Part shown: in pieces, positions 35,440 to 47,659 of the stretch
Position numbering within the stretch: the stretch's first letter is position 1
How the letters are laid out: the number at the start of each line of letters is the position of its first letter
From: Fasciolopsis buskii
Taxonomy: Eukaryota > Platyhelminthes > Trematoda > Plagiorchiida > Fasciolidae
Reading direction: 5' to 3'
Assembly: GCA_008360955.1 (NCBI GenBank)
Contig: LUCM01004751.1
Span: forward strand, 100,835 to 164,834
DNA length: 64,000 bases
The notes under the pieces: model-generated
What the model saw: only the letters and a program-made list of their open reading frames with translations
Told to the model about the DNA's origin: nothing
The model's database searches: none
Program-made: the position numbers and the translations under genes

Positions 35440-36310
35440 ATAAATCATATGCTACACGGGTTTAAAAATGTCCATCCAAACGTACACTTTACACTAGAAA
35501 AAGAAACAGACCTCAGCTCAGCATACTTGGATTTCTGCATAAGGCGTCGGTAGGACGAGTCTGCACAACTATCAGTCTACAGAAAAGCAACGTGGAACGG
35601 ACAGTACATTCATTTTCACAGTTTTGTGCTGTTACAAGCGAAGGGGGACCTAAAATGCTGTTTAGTTGATAGGGCAAGAAAAATATGTACGGAGGACACA
35701 ATTGAAAATGAACTTCGTTTCCTGCGGAGCGTATTCGTACAAAATGGATACCCCGAAAGATTCATAAATAAAACTATGGAAATAACAGACGAAGTAAGAC
35801 AAAAAGTAATAGCGGACCAGTAAAGAAACCCGTCATACGTTCGTTTGCTCTTCAAAGGGTAACATCCGAAGTGGAAGTTGCCCAACGGAGACTGTCAGAT
35901 CCAATTAGCAGAACATTCTTTGTTGCACAGTTGAAACTGTATTTACATGCAAATCGATCATGTGTTTCAAATTAAAGAACAGATTGCCAGATTCAGCAGT
36001 CTCATTCTGTGCATTTATTCACCTCCTCCTGCGGGACTAGGTCTACTGGCCGCACGATCAGGCGTTTGTCCGATCGCGTTCGCCAACACCACTCTGCTTG
36101 GTTGAGCACAGGAACAGTTAAGATAATTACAACTGGTCGAGTCAATAACACTCAGTGAACGTGACAAGTGCTTTTCACACCATCTACAAAGTTAGGAGCA
36201 GTCAACCAGGAACTGTCAAGCGTCAAGTCGCGAAACCGTTTATACAACCCAGCCTGTGAGCTCAGAAACAATTTCTTCAAACTTTTAAACTTCCCTGGCC
36301 CATTTGTCAT
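35440..36310 (+). mobile_element. Penelope-like element, RT end and GIY-YIG endonuclease, dead
   Basis: From 35455 the plus strand reads FKNVHPNVHFTLEKETDLSS and AYLDFCIRRR, then SVYRKATWNGQYIHFHSF, DRARKICTEDTIENELRFLR and QNGYPERFINK. These are the C-terminal part of a Penelope-like RT, where FLDV-x-x-x-R and the S-V-Y-R-K-x-T-(W)-x-G-Q-Y box are diagnostic. At 36009-36110 follows SSCGTRSTGRTIRRLSDRVR, the GIY-YIG endonuclease core, in which the usual CSCG-x-x-YIG has become SSCG-x-x-STG. The tail near 36215-36300 reads QKQFLQTFKLPWP. Stops occur at several places. The catalytic YVDD upstream was not found. Confidence 0.85.
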
Positions 36311-36357
36311 CCTCCAGCACGTGGTTTACACCCTGATCGTGTGACAAATTGATCAAT

Positions 36358-36358
36358 T

Positions 36359-36389
<31 letters not shown>

Positions 36390-36420
36390 CATACACACAT
36401 ACATACATACACATACACAT
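36358..36420. repeat. Compound AC/AT/ACAT microsatellite
   Basis: (AC)n then (AT)n then (ACAT)n, directly after the end of the Penelope-like element at about 36310, so it may mark that element's 3' end. Confidence 0.9.
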
Positions 36421-37529
36421 TCTTAGAGTTGTGGACTGATCTGACTGCGAACTGACAATCACCTTGATCCATTCCCAAGCATATTTATTATTATTCATTG
36501 GCATAAGTACGAATTAATTACTTTTCTCGGGGGATCAAGGGACGAAAGCAGACACCCAGACGGGGAGGTAATTTATTGATGAGAATCAAAAAATAAAACC
36601 GTTAATTCACCAAAACGAAAACGCAAAAACTATTTTCAATCAAATACACATGAATCAGTGACGTCTCGGCATTCGACAAACCAGTCTGGGCCAATAAGCT
36701 AATGCAAATTGATTTTCGTGCAGTGATGTACACGTTTCCATGAGAAGAACAAACTTGTTCGTTGATCATTTTTAGAGAGAAAATTGACGAAAAATTTCTG
36801 GAAGAAAATGAACTAGATCAGATTTCTGAAAGGCCGGTGTAAATCAAAACGTGATAACTAGTTCAGAAATCAGTGTTTGACAAAGGTATTGTACCGCCTC
36901 CCTAAAAGAAAACGTATTTAGAAGAAACAAATTGGCGAAAAAGCTCACTAATCGCACTCCTGTCGTTACATTGCAAGATATTAGGAAAATATTAGAGGGT
37001 CGGATTAGTTTGATAAAACATGTGGGTAAGGAAGGAATTGGCAGATGAAACAGATTAACGTGTATTGTCTTTCACCGTTTGATCTAGAGTTTGCATCTGA
37101 GCGAAGGTCAGGCCCGGGAAGCTGGCTGGATACGAAACACTAATAACGGAACTGTGTGCTGTATGCTCATCAGAGCTAAGTAAGTGAAAAGGAGCATAGC
37201 GAAGGTAAGGCACTTGCGTCATTCAGGCTCCCATTGTCAGTGCCGTTCTGTATGATAACCTCAGCACAGCTTTTTCACGTAGTTCGTACAATACGTGTAA
37301 ATCCGGTTCTGTTCAAAGATAGATATTGATTTACTGGTCGGTAGGTAGTGGGATACTTGTGCTTCTGGAGAACCAATATCCTCCCAAGGTTTTCAAGTGG
37401 GACATAGATTTACGATACAGGCTAGCCGTTTGGTGAACATGACCTCACGGAACAACAACTAACATTTCGGTGTGCATGAGCAAAGGAGACAGCCTCATCA
37501 CTTGGTAGAAAGAAATGGTTACGACCGAC

Positions 37530-37860
37530 ACACGGTGTTAGAGCTCGGGAATCAGTATACGGAATCTGGTCAGTCACAATTACGAATGGCCCTGTATTGG
37601 TCCCGACTAAAGCTACGCAAGCGAACACAACGAGAAAATCACAACAGAAGGGAAACACATCCAAGTCTTATTTACAGCTCCTGCATTATATACAAAATTG
37701 GAAATATCCCGACTGGTCAAATACATTCCGTCCAGTGACCTTCGAGAAATATCTAGACTTCACGATCGTTTGTTACCGCGGTTGGCATCGGTCAGCTGTT
37801 CAGGCAGACCACCGCGAATCTGTACCGAACTGTATCACATGACGTGCACATGGACTCATC
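37530..37860 (+). repeat. LTR-like dispersed repeat, copy 1
   Basis: Aligns with 53490-53800 (same strand) and with the minus strand of 46585-46290. Shared blocks: ACGGAATCTGGTCAGT, AACA(C/A)(A)TCCAAGT(C/T)TTATTTA, TACATTCCGTCCAGTGACCT, TGTACCGAACTGTATCACAT. The start and end are set by where similarity ends. An AT-rich box with TATATA at 37687 would suit an LTR promoter; flanking coding sequence was not found. Confidence 0.6.
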
Positions 37861-38109
37861 ACAGTAACTGAGGCCTTTACTCAACTCAAAGTGTTAAAAC
37901 GTTGTTGACTAACTCAACCTTCGTAAATTGTCGATGGCTCAGGGAAAATATCATCAAATTTCGGTGGTGCGCAACGGTCTTATTTGAGTATTTTTCTTGT
38001 GGTCTGGTTTCGGCACAAATTTGACTTTCCCGGATACATTTATTTCTACCCAGTTCACTCAGTCTGTCGGTTTACTGACTTCAGCCAGGACATCCTTCCT
38101 TGCAGGAAT

Positions 38110-38252
38110 ACCTAACCGACCGGCAATAGTTAAGCGGTCTCTGCCTGGAGACCGCGGGTTCGAATCCTTTCACCTTCCGTACTGTGTTAGGAGCTACCCC
38201 TTCTTGAAAGTAACGTGCACAGTCATTCCATTAATAAAGGGAATTTAAAAAA
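38110..38252 (+). repeat. tRNA-derived SINE sharing the family-2 tail
   Basis: Head ACCGGCAATAGTTAAGCGGT (A box) and GCGGGTTCGAATCC (B box, 38155), tail GTGCACAGTCATTCCATTAA, TAAAGGGAATTTAAAAAAAA. Ends in an A-rich tail, as expected for a retrotransposed SINE. Confidence 0.75.
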
Positions 38253-38859
38253 AAATTAGATAAATAAACTCTTGTTCAAATCGTTGTCTAACCGCGTGTG
38301 GAACCCGTTTTGTTAGTAACACCACGGTTTCAGTAGACTCGTTGATGTTTGATGTCAACCTTCCTGAAAGCTATCCACTTTTTTCATCAAAATTAGAGTC
38401 GCGATTTTCCACTTGATATTCAACGGAAGTCGAAATGCAATGTGCGGCACAAAAACGGGTAGGTGATGAATCAGATTTAAGTTTTCTACAGATCGCACGT
38501 TTATCACCAATACTGAAGACTACGGTCCACGATCGGCATCAAACGAAGATTTACTGGTGGAAACCTAACCGTTTTGGTCTAGTAACTTGGAGCTTTGATT
38601 CTCTGTCGTTTTTTTTTCATATCTATCCGAGGTTAACGTTATGCTGCTCGCTCAGTTACAAGTGAATGAATGAAAGCAATTTTTCCTTTTCCATTTCCGT
38701 CAAACTGTGGTCTTGTGTTATTTCTGGAGACCGGCCAAATTATCTTCGTGCATTGGTACTGAAGACTTTAAGAATTTCAGTTCAAATCGATAAACTCATT
38801 CCCAAACTCGGTTACATACAGTCACCCAGTTGAATTTAGCAAACTAGCGACAATTAGGT

Positions 38860-38988
38860 TGAAACTCTCGGATTCGAATCTTCTCGTCGCGATTCAACTC
38901 CCTTGTGTGACAGTCCGAGTTGGGAGCGACCGTCTGCCTGAAGCGGATGTACAGTGTCGTCTTATTAATGAAGGAACAAAAATATAAA
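38860..38988 (+). repeat. Diverged SINE with the family-2 tail
   Basis: B-box-like GGATTCGAATCTTC at 38869, body GTGTGACAGTCCGAGTTGGG, tail ATGTACAGTGTCGTCTTATT, AATGAAGGAAC. The A box is not clear. Confidence 0.6.
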
Positions 38989-39229
38989 CTATTTACCTTT
39001 AGCCAACACTACCCCGAAATGAACTTCATGAATTTTGGACTTGCGGGGTTGGATGCAAGTCGTGACTGTCTCCATGATTACCCTTCCCATCGATGGTGTT
39101 CATGTGGTGCTCGATTCAGCATTTTGGCTGTCCGTTTTTCGAAAAAAAAATGTAATTATTGAAAATTCAGTCTTTCCCATGCCTCACTTACGTGCGCTTA
39201 CGCTCTACGAACAGGATTTTCAATCAGTA

Positions 39230-39600
39230 CTTGTTATTAAATTGTGGGCAGACATACGGTGTGGAATGCACCGCTTGCCGCGAGCGCGGTCGATGGCACC
39301 CGTCGTGCACTCATGAGGGGCGCGGATGCATGTTGCGTGTGCCGGCACGCGTAGCATGCACGAATATCCGGGCCTGCGTTTACACACATCTGGTGGTGGT
39401 TCCCGAGGTCAGTATCGATCTTCGTCTTACTTCCCCCGCACGCATCCAACGCGTGGCATCGGTAACTGGCTGCACACATTCGCCTTTGGTTTGTTGACTT
39501 ACGGATCCTGTATGCATGTCCCGAGAATCGATCGGATCGGTGTGGTCAAATAACAAGACATTCCCCAAGTGCAACAGAACGACTCGCGTTCCAGCTGGAC
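39230..39600. other. GC- and CpG-rich patch
   Basis: Many CG dinucleotides (GCGAGCGCGGTCG, GGCACGCG, CCCCGCACGCATCC) in an otherwise AT-rich region. Both strands are open over about 80-110 codons, as expected from GC content alone. No domain or repeat match within the window. Confidence 0.5.
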
Positions 39601-40389
39601 TTCCTGTACATGCACAATTGTACGCATAGACATCAAGAAAGGCAGACGTTCCCGTGCGCCCCATTTTCATTGATAGGTCACATGATCCGTAATTTTAGCG
39701 TCGAAGTAATCTCGTTACGTCTACCCCTAATAAATGATTGTTTGTTTTTCCTGTTAGGTAATATTATGGTGAAAGCATCGTTTTGGGACATTTTATTTTT
39801 GCGTGATTTTTATGGTTTTACGTACATGAAAAAGTTCTTACAAACCTTTCACACTAAAATTATCCCTAGAATGATGGGTGAATTCTTTTTAAAAATAGTG
39901 GCCTAGACCACAATTGGTCGAAACAAATGAAATTCACTCAGCAATTTCTCAGTGCAATTCAACGTCTGACCTTTCGTTAGTCGTTAAAATGTGAAACAAG
40001 TAAGGAGTCATCCGAAATCGGTGCGTACTTAACAGTAAAAAATAGAAAAAGAAAAATTTGGACCGCCAATCAACGTGTATTCTTCTGCTAAAGGGGTGAA
40101 GTAACCGTGACTGTATGTTCGCCGAAGAAGTCAAAAATCTTGCTTCACAAGGCCAGAAAAGTATGGTCCAATTGGGAGGACATATTGATAGCGGGAAACA
40201 ACTGGTGTGTACGACCCATGATTAAATCTCAGTTTAAAAGTGTGAATGTCGAACCTGGTTGTTTGTGATCGTAATCATACCGGTGTAGCTAGACCGTCCC
40301 TCTAGCTGCTGATATGCATTGATGTGTGAGTGTATGCACATGCCGGTGTAAGTGCTTATTCATACACTTGCGGAGCACTAGAAATAGTG

Positions 40390-40558
40390 ACCGCTGGTCT
40401 ACCGACGGTGGTCAAACGGCCAACATCACTGTATTCCAACCTGAAGTTCGTGGGTTCGAGTCTGCCGGTTAGCTTCCTCACTTGGAAGTAGTCTGTTGGC
40501 CCCTTTTCTCAAAATGATGTGCATTGTTGTTTCATTAATGAAGGGCATGAAAGATGAT
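40390..40558 (+). repeat. tRNA-derived SINE with the family-2 tail
   Basis: Head GACGGTGGTCAAACGGCCAA (A box) and GTGGGTTCGAGTCTGCC (B box, 40448), tail ATGTGCATTGTTGTTTCATT, AATGAAGGGCATGAAAG. Stem pairing is too poor for a working tRNA. Confidence 0.7.
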
Positions 40559-41689
40559 AGATAGTCTTCCTCGTGTGATTTCCACAAGCAAGTCAGTGAA
40601 TCATTGCAAGTACTGTTCAGCTTTAAACGAAAGTCTTCGTGAGCATATTTCTTAAGCTTGAATTGGTGTGCTAATTAAATCCGAAAAGATTTCGGTGAAC
40701 CCTTGGGCTAAGTCTTTGTGGCACATTCGTAATATATCAGTGTTAAAAAAGTAGAAACCAGTTATTTCTGATTTCAGCCAGGGAGTTTCTCCGCACTAAC
40801 TGTCTTGGCAAATGCCTAATGGGGTTACATTGAGTATCGCTAACATTTACTCCGAAGTACAATACGTTTTCATCAGAAGATGGTGAATGGTAACTGATGG
40901 TTCTTGTTGTTTTCACGTCAATCATCATGAATTGAATCTGATCTTGATCGTATGCTGGAGTTGCTAACTCCGTTTGGGATACGTAACTGTCCCGGCTTTC
41001 TGCGCCCATAAGTTCCTCCGTCCTAAAAATTCCCTGTGGAGACATTTGGTACGTGAAGTGAGTTGGTATTGTCCTCCAAACAGCATATGGTTCACCTCAG
41101 TGTACGGCTCTCGGAGGATGTGTACGGTTGCCCACCCATATCATCGTGTCCAGATAGATGAAAAAACGTATTTGAACAATAACTAACTACAGCCAAACTC
41201 AGCCAAAGTCAATTCACGTAGAGTTGATTAGGCCCTTTTTCTAACCTCGTCTAGGCCGAGGCTGAGTCAAGAGAAATGCTCAGTAGTCTCGTCATGTTTT
41301 ATGTGAACACCCCAATACAAATAATATGGAGTTAACAGTCAGTGGTCGCGCGTAACAATCGAATAGTCCAACTGATTAGTTGACCAGAAATCTTATTTTG
41401 GAGGCAAGAACCTCCGAACCGCCGGTCATAAGCTCACTTAAACTTCGTCCATTGTGCCGTTCGTACATCGTGTTCAAGGGAGATTAGATAAGGGTGTACA
41501 ATCTACCAGAAAAATCAACAAACACACCATGTTGTGGGTATCATGGTCTAAACGTGTTGTGATCCAGTTTGGCTGACGTCTGTGGCCGTCAATCGGAATT
41601 ATTCATCTCGGTTTGAGTACAACAGGAGCAACTTTGGTTGATTTGACTAGTGCGATTTTCCTAGTGTTTCAAAGGAACAACCGTAGAAT

Positions 41690-41950
41690 TTTACCCCGGA
41701 AGCACAGGACCAGTTTCGCGATTATTGCTGCTCTCCAGGTATGCGTACCGGGTATTATGCTCTCCAGCTATCCCTACACTAGTGTGCTCTTTTCTTAGTT
41801 CCCATCCGTATGCGAAATATACTACTGAGACGAAAAATCAATACTTTCGGGCCTTATGTTGCCTTTCTCAACCTTAGCCTTGCCTGATCGACGAAAATCC
41901 TCCCACGAATCACCATGTGATTCTTAAATGCACTTACCATCCATTCAAGC
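41690..41950 (+). repeat. Composite dispersed repeat, copy 1
   Basis: Contains in order CCCGGAAGCACAGGACCAGT to GTACCGGG (41697-41755), ATGCGAAATATACTACTGAG (41810) and CTTGCCTGATCGACGAAAAT, GAATCACCATGTGATT (41879-41930). All three segments recur at 47.7-47.9 kb, but in a different order and with one of them inverted. Confidence 0.65.
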
Positions 41951-42651
41951 TCCTAACGATTCAAATGAGATTCTAGTGAACAACCGTAGACTTCAGTTTT
42001 TCATAAGCACAGACAAAAATGTCAATTGTAACAAAATGCGACTATCGTTTTCACGTTGTGAGTGTCACGGAATGGCCCAGTGGGTATGATGGGCCAGTTG
42101 ATTCGAGCGATACGCAATGGCACATGCGGTCGTAGCAACTGGCATTTGGTCTTCGGCCATTTTTCGTTTTCCGGGCAGCTCATTCATTCAGTTCATTCAT
42201 TTACCACTTATCGATCTCGGAATAAATGTATGGTAGCACTTGATCATGTGTATTAACTTATGCAATTTGCCCGTACGTGCAATTCATTTGGATAACCCCG
42301 TCACGAGTGCGTGCGCAAACAATGGGTAATAATTTACTTACGTTGCTCAGTAGCCTCTATACGATTTCCGACTTTATTTCGGAATTATATCAGAATTGTT
42401 CGCAGTTATGTCAGATCTATTGGAAAATATCTTTCAACCGACTTATTGAGATCTCATTTACCTAAGGCTGGCACGTGATCCATATTACATGGATACATTT
42501 TTGCACGCGTAGTGTAAATTACAGTAGTTATCTGTTTGTTGTCCCATGATCTGCGAGAAGTTACACGCTTCCAAGGTCTGGCAAAAATGAGACAAGTTCT
42601 TATCAATACCCGGATATTTCTGACATTGATCCGAATATCTTTGACATACTG

Positions 42652-42886
42652 CAAAAAGCAATTTTGCGAACATGTTCGTTTTCAGTGATTCGTACTCATG
42701 GCATTACATCACGATATATTGGAAAGGATTCAAGGAGACTGGATTAGACAGATAAAATATGAGTAGGGGGAAATGGTGCTACTCCATGCATAACTCGAGG
42801 ACACATCACGTCTATACATTGCAATGCAATGCCATGAATACGAATAATCAAAAACGGGTGTGTTCACCAACTTGTGGTTTCTTTGT
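42652..42886. mobile_element. Short MITE-like relative of the 21.5-kb inverted-repeat element
   Basis: The left arm (42664 on: GCGAACATGTTCGTTTTCAG, TGATTCGTACTCATGGCATT) matches the 21.5-kb left arm for about 150 bp, through ATGCATAAC. The right arm ends CGGGTGTGTTCACCAACTTG, the inverse of the left end. At about 235 bp with both inverted ends and no coding potential it is a typical non-autonomous deletion derivative. Confidence 0.65.
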
Positions 42887-43404
42887 TTTTATTTACTTCC
42901 GAAATAGCCAGGGAAATTTCTGTAGTCCAGTAGAATGGCAGTCGGTCACACCTAACGTCAAACAACTTTGGTCCATTTGGCCTTGAACATCGAGAAACAA
43001 TTGTCGGAATACGATGTGCAGCGAAATTCAGACCAAAATAAGTAGATGAAATTAATCATTATCCGAAAATTGGATTCACAAGAGGTCTATCTGTTCTCAT
43101 CGCGTCGTGTTTTGGTATGCTAAAGAAACAATTCATCCGTCTAAATAGTGTACTCATATCGGCATCCGTTGATACTGTGACATTCATCTAACTGTTGTTT
43201 GCCACGGATTTAGTTGCAATCAGAGATCTAACTTGTTTCGGTTGGTGATTCGAGGTCCATCAGATGGATACGGAGATATCCAGGGGAAGCTGGTCATCGA
43301 AACCAACAGTATGGGTAATAACTGATATGTTGGCCTTGGAATATCCCCCACCAAGGCATGTCGCAATTCTATTTTGTTATTTCATCACCCCGTTTTTTGC
43401 TGGT

Positions 43405-43482
43405 GTACGGCTGCGCTTTTGACCAGCTGATGTACAATGTCGCATTCAGCCCTATTACAAAGGAATTGCGCCTCGTGTGCAT
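43405..43482 (+). repeat. Possible SINE tail (family 2)
   Basis: Only the end is recognisable: CTGATGTACAATGTCGCATT followed by TATTACAAAGGAATTG. No tRNA-like boxes are seen before it. Confidence 0.35.
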
Positions 43483-44079
43483 CTATCACCCAAACAGCAA
43501 TACATGATGGCTTACTTCAAGCCGATTATCCAATCATGCCCGGGAGATTAACGGGTCCAGGCCTGACGACGCAGTCTCCTGGGCCCCCAGGTTGCGGTTG
43601 ATTTGAACTGGCAACTCAATGGGAAAATGGTGTAGAAGAATAATCAATCCAAGCAAACGGGCTTCCACTAGCCCATTTCCTGCTGCATTACGGATGGGTT
43701 CTCGTTAGAACCCAAGACTTTGGTAAGGAATCCTAATCGTTCTCCGGCTTAATGGCTGCAGTCCCTGACAGTATTCGTCCAAAAAACTTCAATAAATAGC
43801 AGAAAAATAGTAAATTCTATACTCCATCGATCGTCTTGCACGATAACCATGAGCGCACTGTCCATTGCAGCGAGCAGGATGGGGAGTGATAAGCACATCC
43901 CGCTCTGGATTAATCCCCCACTGCCTTGTGGGTAAGACTTTTGAGTCAAAGGCTCCGGTTAGGTTTCCCGCAATACTGCTTCTCGACGAATTTATCTGAT
44001 GACAGTATTAAGAGAAGGGGAAGAAATAGTTTGCAAGCATTACTTCATCCTAAGTGCTCACTTCACTTAACTGTTTACG

Positions 44080-45380
44080 ATATCCGCAAGCCCAAATAAA
44101 CCGGGCAACAAGCTGCCCAGCTAGAACTTCTGAAACCCTTGAAATAGGTGTATACTGTGTCTCCTAAACGCGCATACAGGATTCCACTTCTGTGATCACT
44201 CTTCGTAGTCCATATGCAACCTCCTTCTCTTGTATCCCACTTCCGGTGTCCTGGAATCTAGTTTCAAACTTTCGAAGTCAGGCTGGCTTTGGGAACGAGC
44301 TATGTGCATGCGAGCGGAGCGTGCATTATTGGACTTGATCCCAGTTAACAATCGTTTGTGTACGGTTAGGTTGGATGGTTCTGTACTTGCTAATAGTAGT
44401 CGATTGAAGCGTCATTGTTTATTCACCATATTTGGATGTGTACTCACTGGTTTCAGCTCCCTGAAGCCAAAAAGGAGTTCTATCAAGAGTTATCCGGGTC
44501 ACTGAACAATGTGCGTTCAACGAATGTTGTGGTCGTTGTTGGTGGCTTTAACACCCAACGGAGATCGTCTCATCCAAATTTGTTCTGACCGCACTCTGTT
44601 TCTGGAGCATACCAGTTTTTGTTATATGAAGCGACTTCGGTTCACCTGGCTCTCCCTTCTTCACAGCGTTGGATTGATACCGACCACAGTGCCATCGGTC
44701 ACCGGTGAAGTGGATCAATCGAAGATTGCCAGTCATTCTCGTCCACACCTGTGGATACAGACCACGCTTTCTTGCGAGCTCGCTTTTGTTCTTGCCTAGT
44801 ATGTGGCTACACCAGCACAGCAGTCGCTTGTCCAGGACAGCTGATTCCAGACACTAACTGCTGACTACAGTTTCAACTGGAACTTTTAATACGGTTGTCG
44901 ACTCAACAAAATTCGCAGTATCTGAGGGAGCACGTGAAGTCGACCAAAGAAGTCCTGCGCTTAGCGGCAGCTGTCACGCAAGGCTTTTGGCCGCGCTCAC
45001 GCTTTAAGCATGCCACAAATGGATCGATCAGCTCGGTCACACTGATTGGCATGTGAAGACGGATAAACGATACCCGTGGTTGACCTCTGGTCAACGCGGA
45101 TGTTGGGTCAGATTCGTGGTCACTGGGCCCACTCCGTCATGCAAGGCCAGTGGAATTTGCTTAAGGACTGGCAAACCCGTTACTGTCGTAAGTTTAATCA
45201 CGCGGTCAATACGGAATTCAGTCGATCGATGGGAGCTAGGTCACCGACAGGTCAGCAAGCAAACAGAGAGCAATGGTCGAATCCTGGTCGACTGAGCAGA
45301 GGTGGTCGGTAACGAATAGATTGACCAGCTGTTTTGCGAAGTAAGACAATCCGCTTATCCGCCGGCCTGAATGGTAAAAG
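44080..45380 (+). mobile_element. LINE fragment with apurinic-type endonuclease domain, dead
   Basis: Plus-strand frames from 44230 give AERALLDLIPVNNRLCTVRL, then NNVRSTNVVVVVGGFNTQ (the V-V-A-G-D-F-N-A box, here GGFN), then GDRLIQICSDRTLFLEHTSF, a T-W box near 44645 and, frame-shifted, SSQRWIDTDHSAIGHR and PVDTDHAFLRARF. Together these are the endonuclease of an RTE/CR1-like LINE, which nicks target DNA for reverse transcription; the D-H and S-D-H active-site boxes are recognisable as DTDH and DTDHA. The stretch 44820-45380 matches only weakly the linker towards the RT. The catalytic Asp of GDFN is Gly, and several frameshifts are present. Confidence 0.75.
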
Positions 45381-46289
45381 TAACAACAATGAGCAAAACT
45401 AAACACCGACGCCACATGTTTGCGCTTCGATTTGGCGAATTTGAAACATTGCACGTGATTTCCAAAGCAATACAAGCTGTGGTCTCGTTGTTGCTTTTTC
45501 TCGATTCTTACACTTAACCTCCAAACAGCAGGTTGGAAAATCGACTCGACGTCTCATTGCAATGGAGGGGAGGATATATTTCCTTGGCTATCGGAAACTC
45601 AAGTAAAGAAATCACGAAGTTAGTAACAGCAACCCCGGGGTTAAACGGCCACTGCATACCCAGGTAGGTTCCAATGATTGATACACTGCTTCAATGTAAA
45701 ACTGAGCGGGACACTTCGATTTGTTTTGGGCATCAAAATTACATCAGATTGTAGGTTTCAAGGAGTCAACCCAAAACAACAATACGATTTCACTTACCTT
45801 GAGAGCAGTTCCCACGAACTGTTGCACAATCCAATGAACTGCACATGCTGTAGTTGTTATTGTGATCTATAACTCTGTTTAGCTGTGTTCTTCATATTTA
45901 AAGCTTCACTCCGTCTCATCGCATGCCCGAGATCGTCGGATGGAAATCCATGTGTGACTCGTTTGATGTAGATTACTAGAAGGAAGCAGTTTCCCTCATG
46001 CGAGAACTGAAATCCCGGCGCAGACGTGACACAGAACATTGAACCATCATTACGTGTCCAGAAATTTGCATGATAAATGCTCTCACCATGTTCAAGTCCC
46101 TGATACCCGACAAGCTGATACGTGAAAACAACGAGGTTGCTCAGTGGTCGATCTTCTACCAAGCTTATGTTAGATAGGGTATTTGGATCTCGGATTTATA
46201 GCCCCTTTCCTTCAGTTTTTATCGCACACTGGGTTGTAGCACACGATGTTCTAATAGGCAAAACGTGTTTTTTAAGGATGCTCACTAAA

Positions 46290-46585
46290 AAACTAGTGAG
46301 TCTACGTGCAAGTCACGTGGTACAATCTGGTACAGGTTCGCTGTAGCCTGCCTGGACAATCAGCCGATGTGAACCTTGGGGATAGACGATCCTGAGGTTC
46401 AAACATGCCTCAAATACCACTGGATTGAATTTGTCCCAACAACCGGGATTCCTGCTATATTGTATGTGAGTGTATGATTTGTAAATAAACCCAAATTCTT
46501 CCAGCTTTTCTGGGCCTCTTATTGACTTCAGTTGTGTGACATGGACTGGAGTCATTCTAGTGCGCACAAGTGTCACGTATCCGCG
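46290..46585 (-). repeat. LTR-like dispersed repeat, copy 2
   Basis: Minus-strand copy: GGTTTATTTACAAATCATAC, CAATCCAGTGGTATTTGAGG, TCAGGATCGTCTATCCC, GGCTGATTGTCCAGGCAGGC, ACCTGTACCAGATTGTACCA. It keeps the central part that copy 1 shares, including the TCGGCTGATTGTCCAGGC-type segment that is lost in copy 3. Confidence 0.6.
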
Positions 46586-47659
46586 CCTTATTCCCGGTAC
46601 TTGAATTCATATTACGAATTCAAGTAAAAATAATACAACGGCTCAATTGTATGGTATGCGTAAATGAATCTGTGCTATCAGCAATTGCTCATTGTATTTT
46701 GTTCAAACCGCCCACAGACTCACGGTATGTGAGGTATTCAATCCAGGATTCAAAACACATTGTGGTTCTGCATAAATGCAGTCACGAGTGGTCGCATTTA
46801 CCAAGCTTAATGGGAGTGAAAAAAGTATTCGTTATTCTCACCTGTTGCGGAAATAAATCAGGAATTTGGCTTTAATTATGTAACCAATGATTGCATACAA
46901 CAAATTGACTAAAATCCATCAGAAATTTGGACTGCGTTCGCTATTCCCGTTTAATTTCAAAAAGAGCTGACAATTGTTTCCACACATTTTACGGGAATAC
47001 AGACGAAAATGACATGTCAAAGTTCCGGGAATGTAGTTTCTTAAAAAAATTCGAAGTATGTGATATAGAAGGAGACTGACTGTACTCTGTTTCAATGTCC
47101 CAAGTTTCATCACAAAAGAAATTTGTTATTCCATCTCTACTCCATCTATATTGTGATGAAATTTGTTCGTTACAACGAAAATGGGCCCCCACCGAACGAT
47201 TTCATAAACTTCACTAATTTCTCCGTGTTCTTCCAAAATAAGGGATCCACATACTGTGAACATGTGCCAGTCCCTCCCTCAATTCTTCCAATGATATCTG
47301 AGACAAATTACTTCTGACAAGACAGATTTCTGCTCCCTATTTGAAACAGTTTTACCGGGCTAAATAAACGGTGCACAAAGATGGTTTGTGGTACACTATC
47401 AAACGCTCAATCACTGTCATCGAAATTGAAGTAAGTCAGCGTGTATGGCCAGTACATGTGAACTTACCCTGGTAACGAAACATCTGCTGAGATTTGGAAA
47501 GTCCTGAAACCATTGTGTATCACAAAATCGAATCCAAACAAGATGTTGATAACTACTGCCGTCTGTTCTGTATAATCTCTGATCAGCCGTGCCATCTCAG
47601 TCCATCAGTTAACCATAGTGTTTACACCCCAGTCATCCAGAGATTCACTCACTTTCGGG

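Noticed and set aside
36358..36504. Short coding frame over the AC/AT microsatellite
   Set aside because: The peptide is only the translation of the simple repeat.
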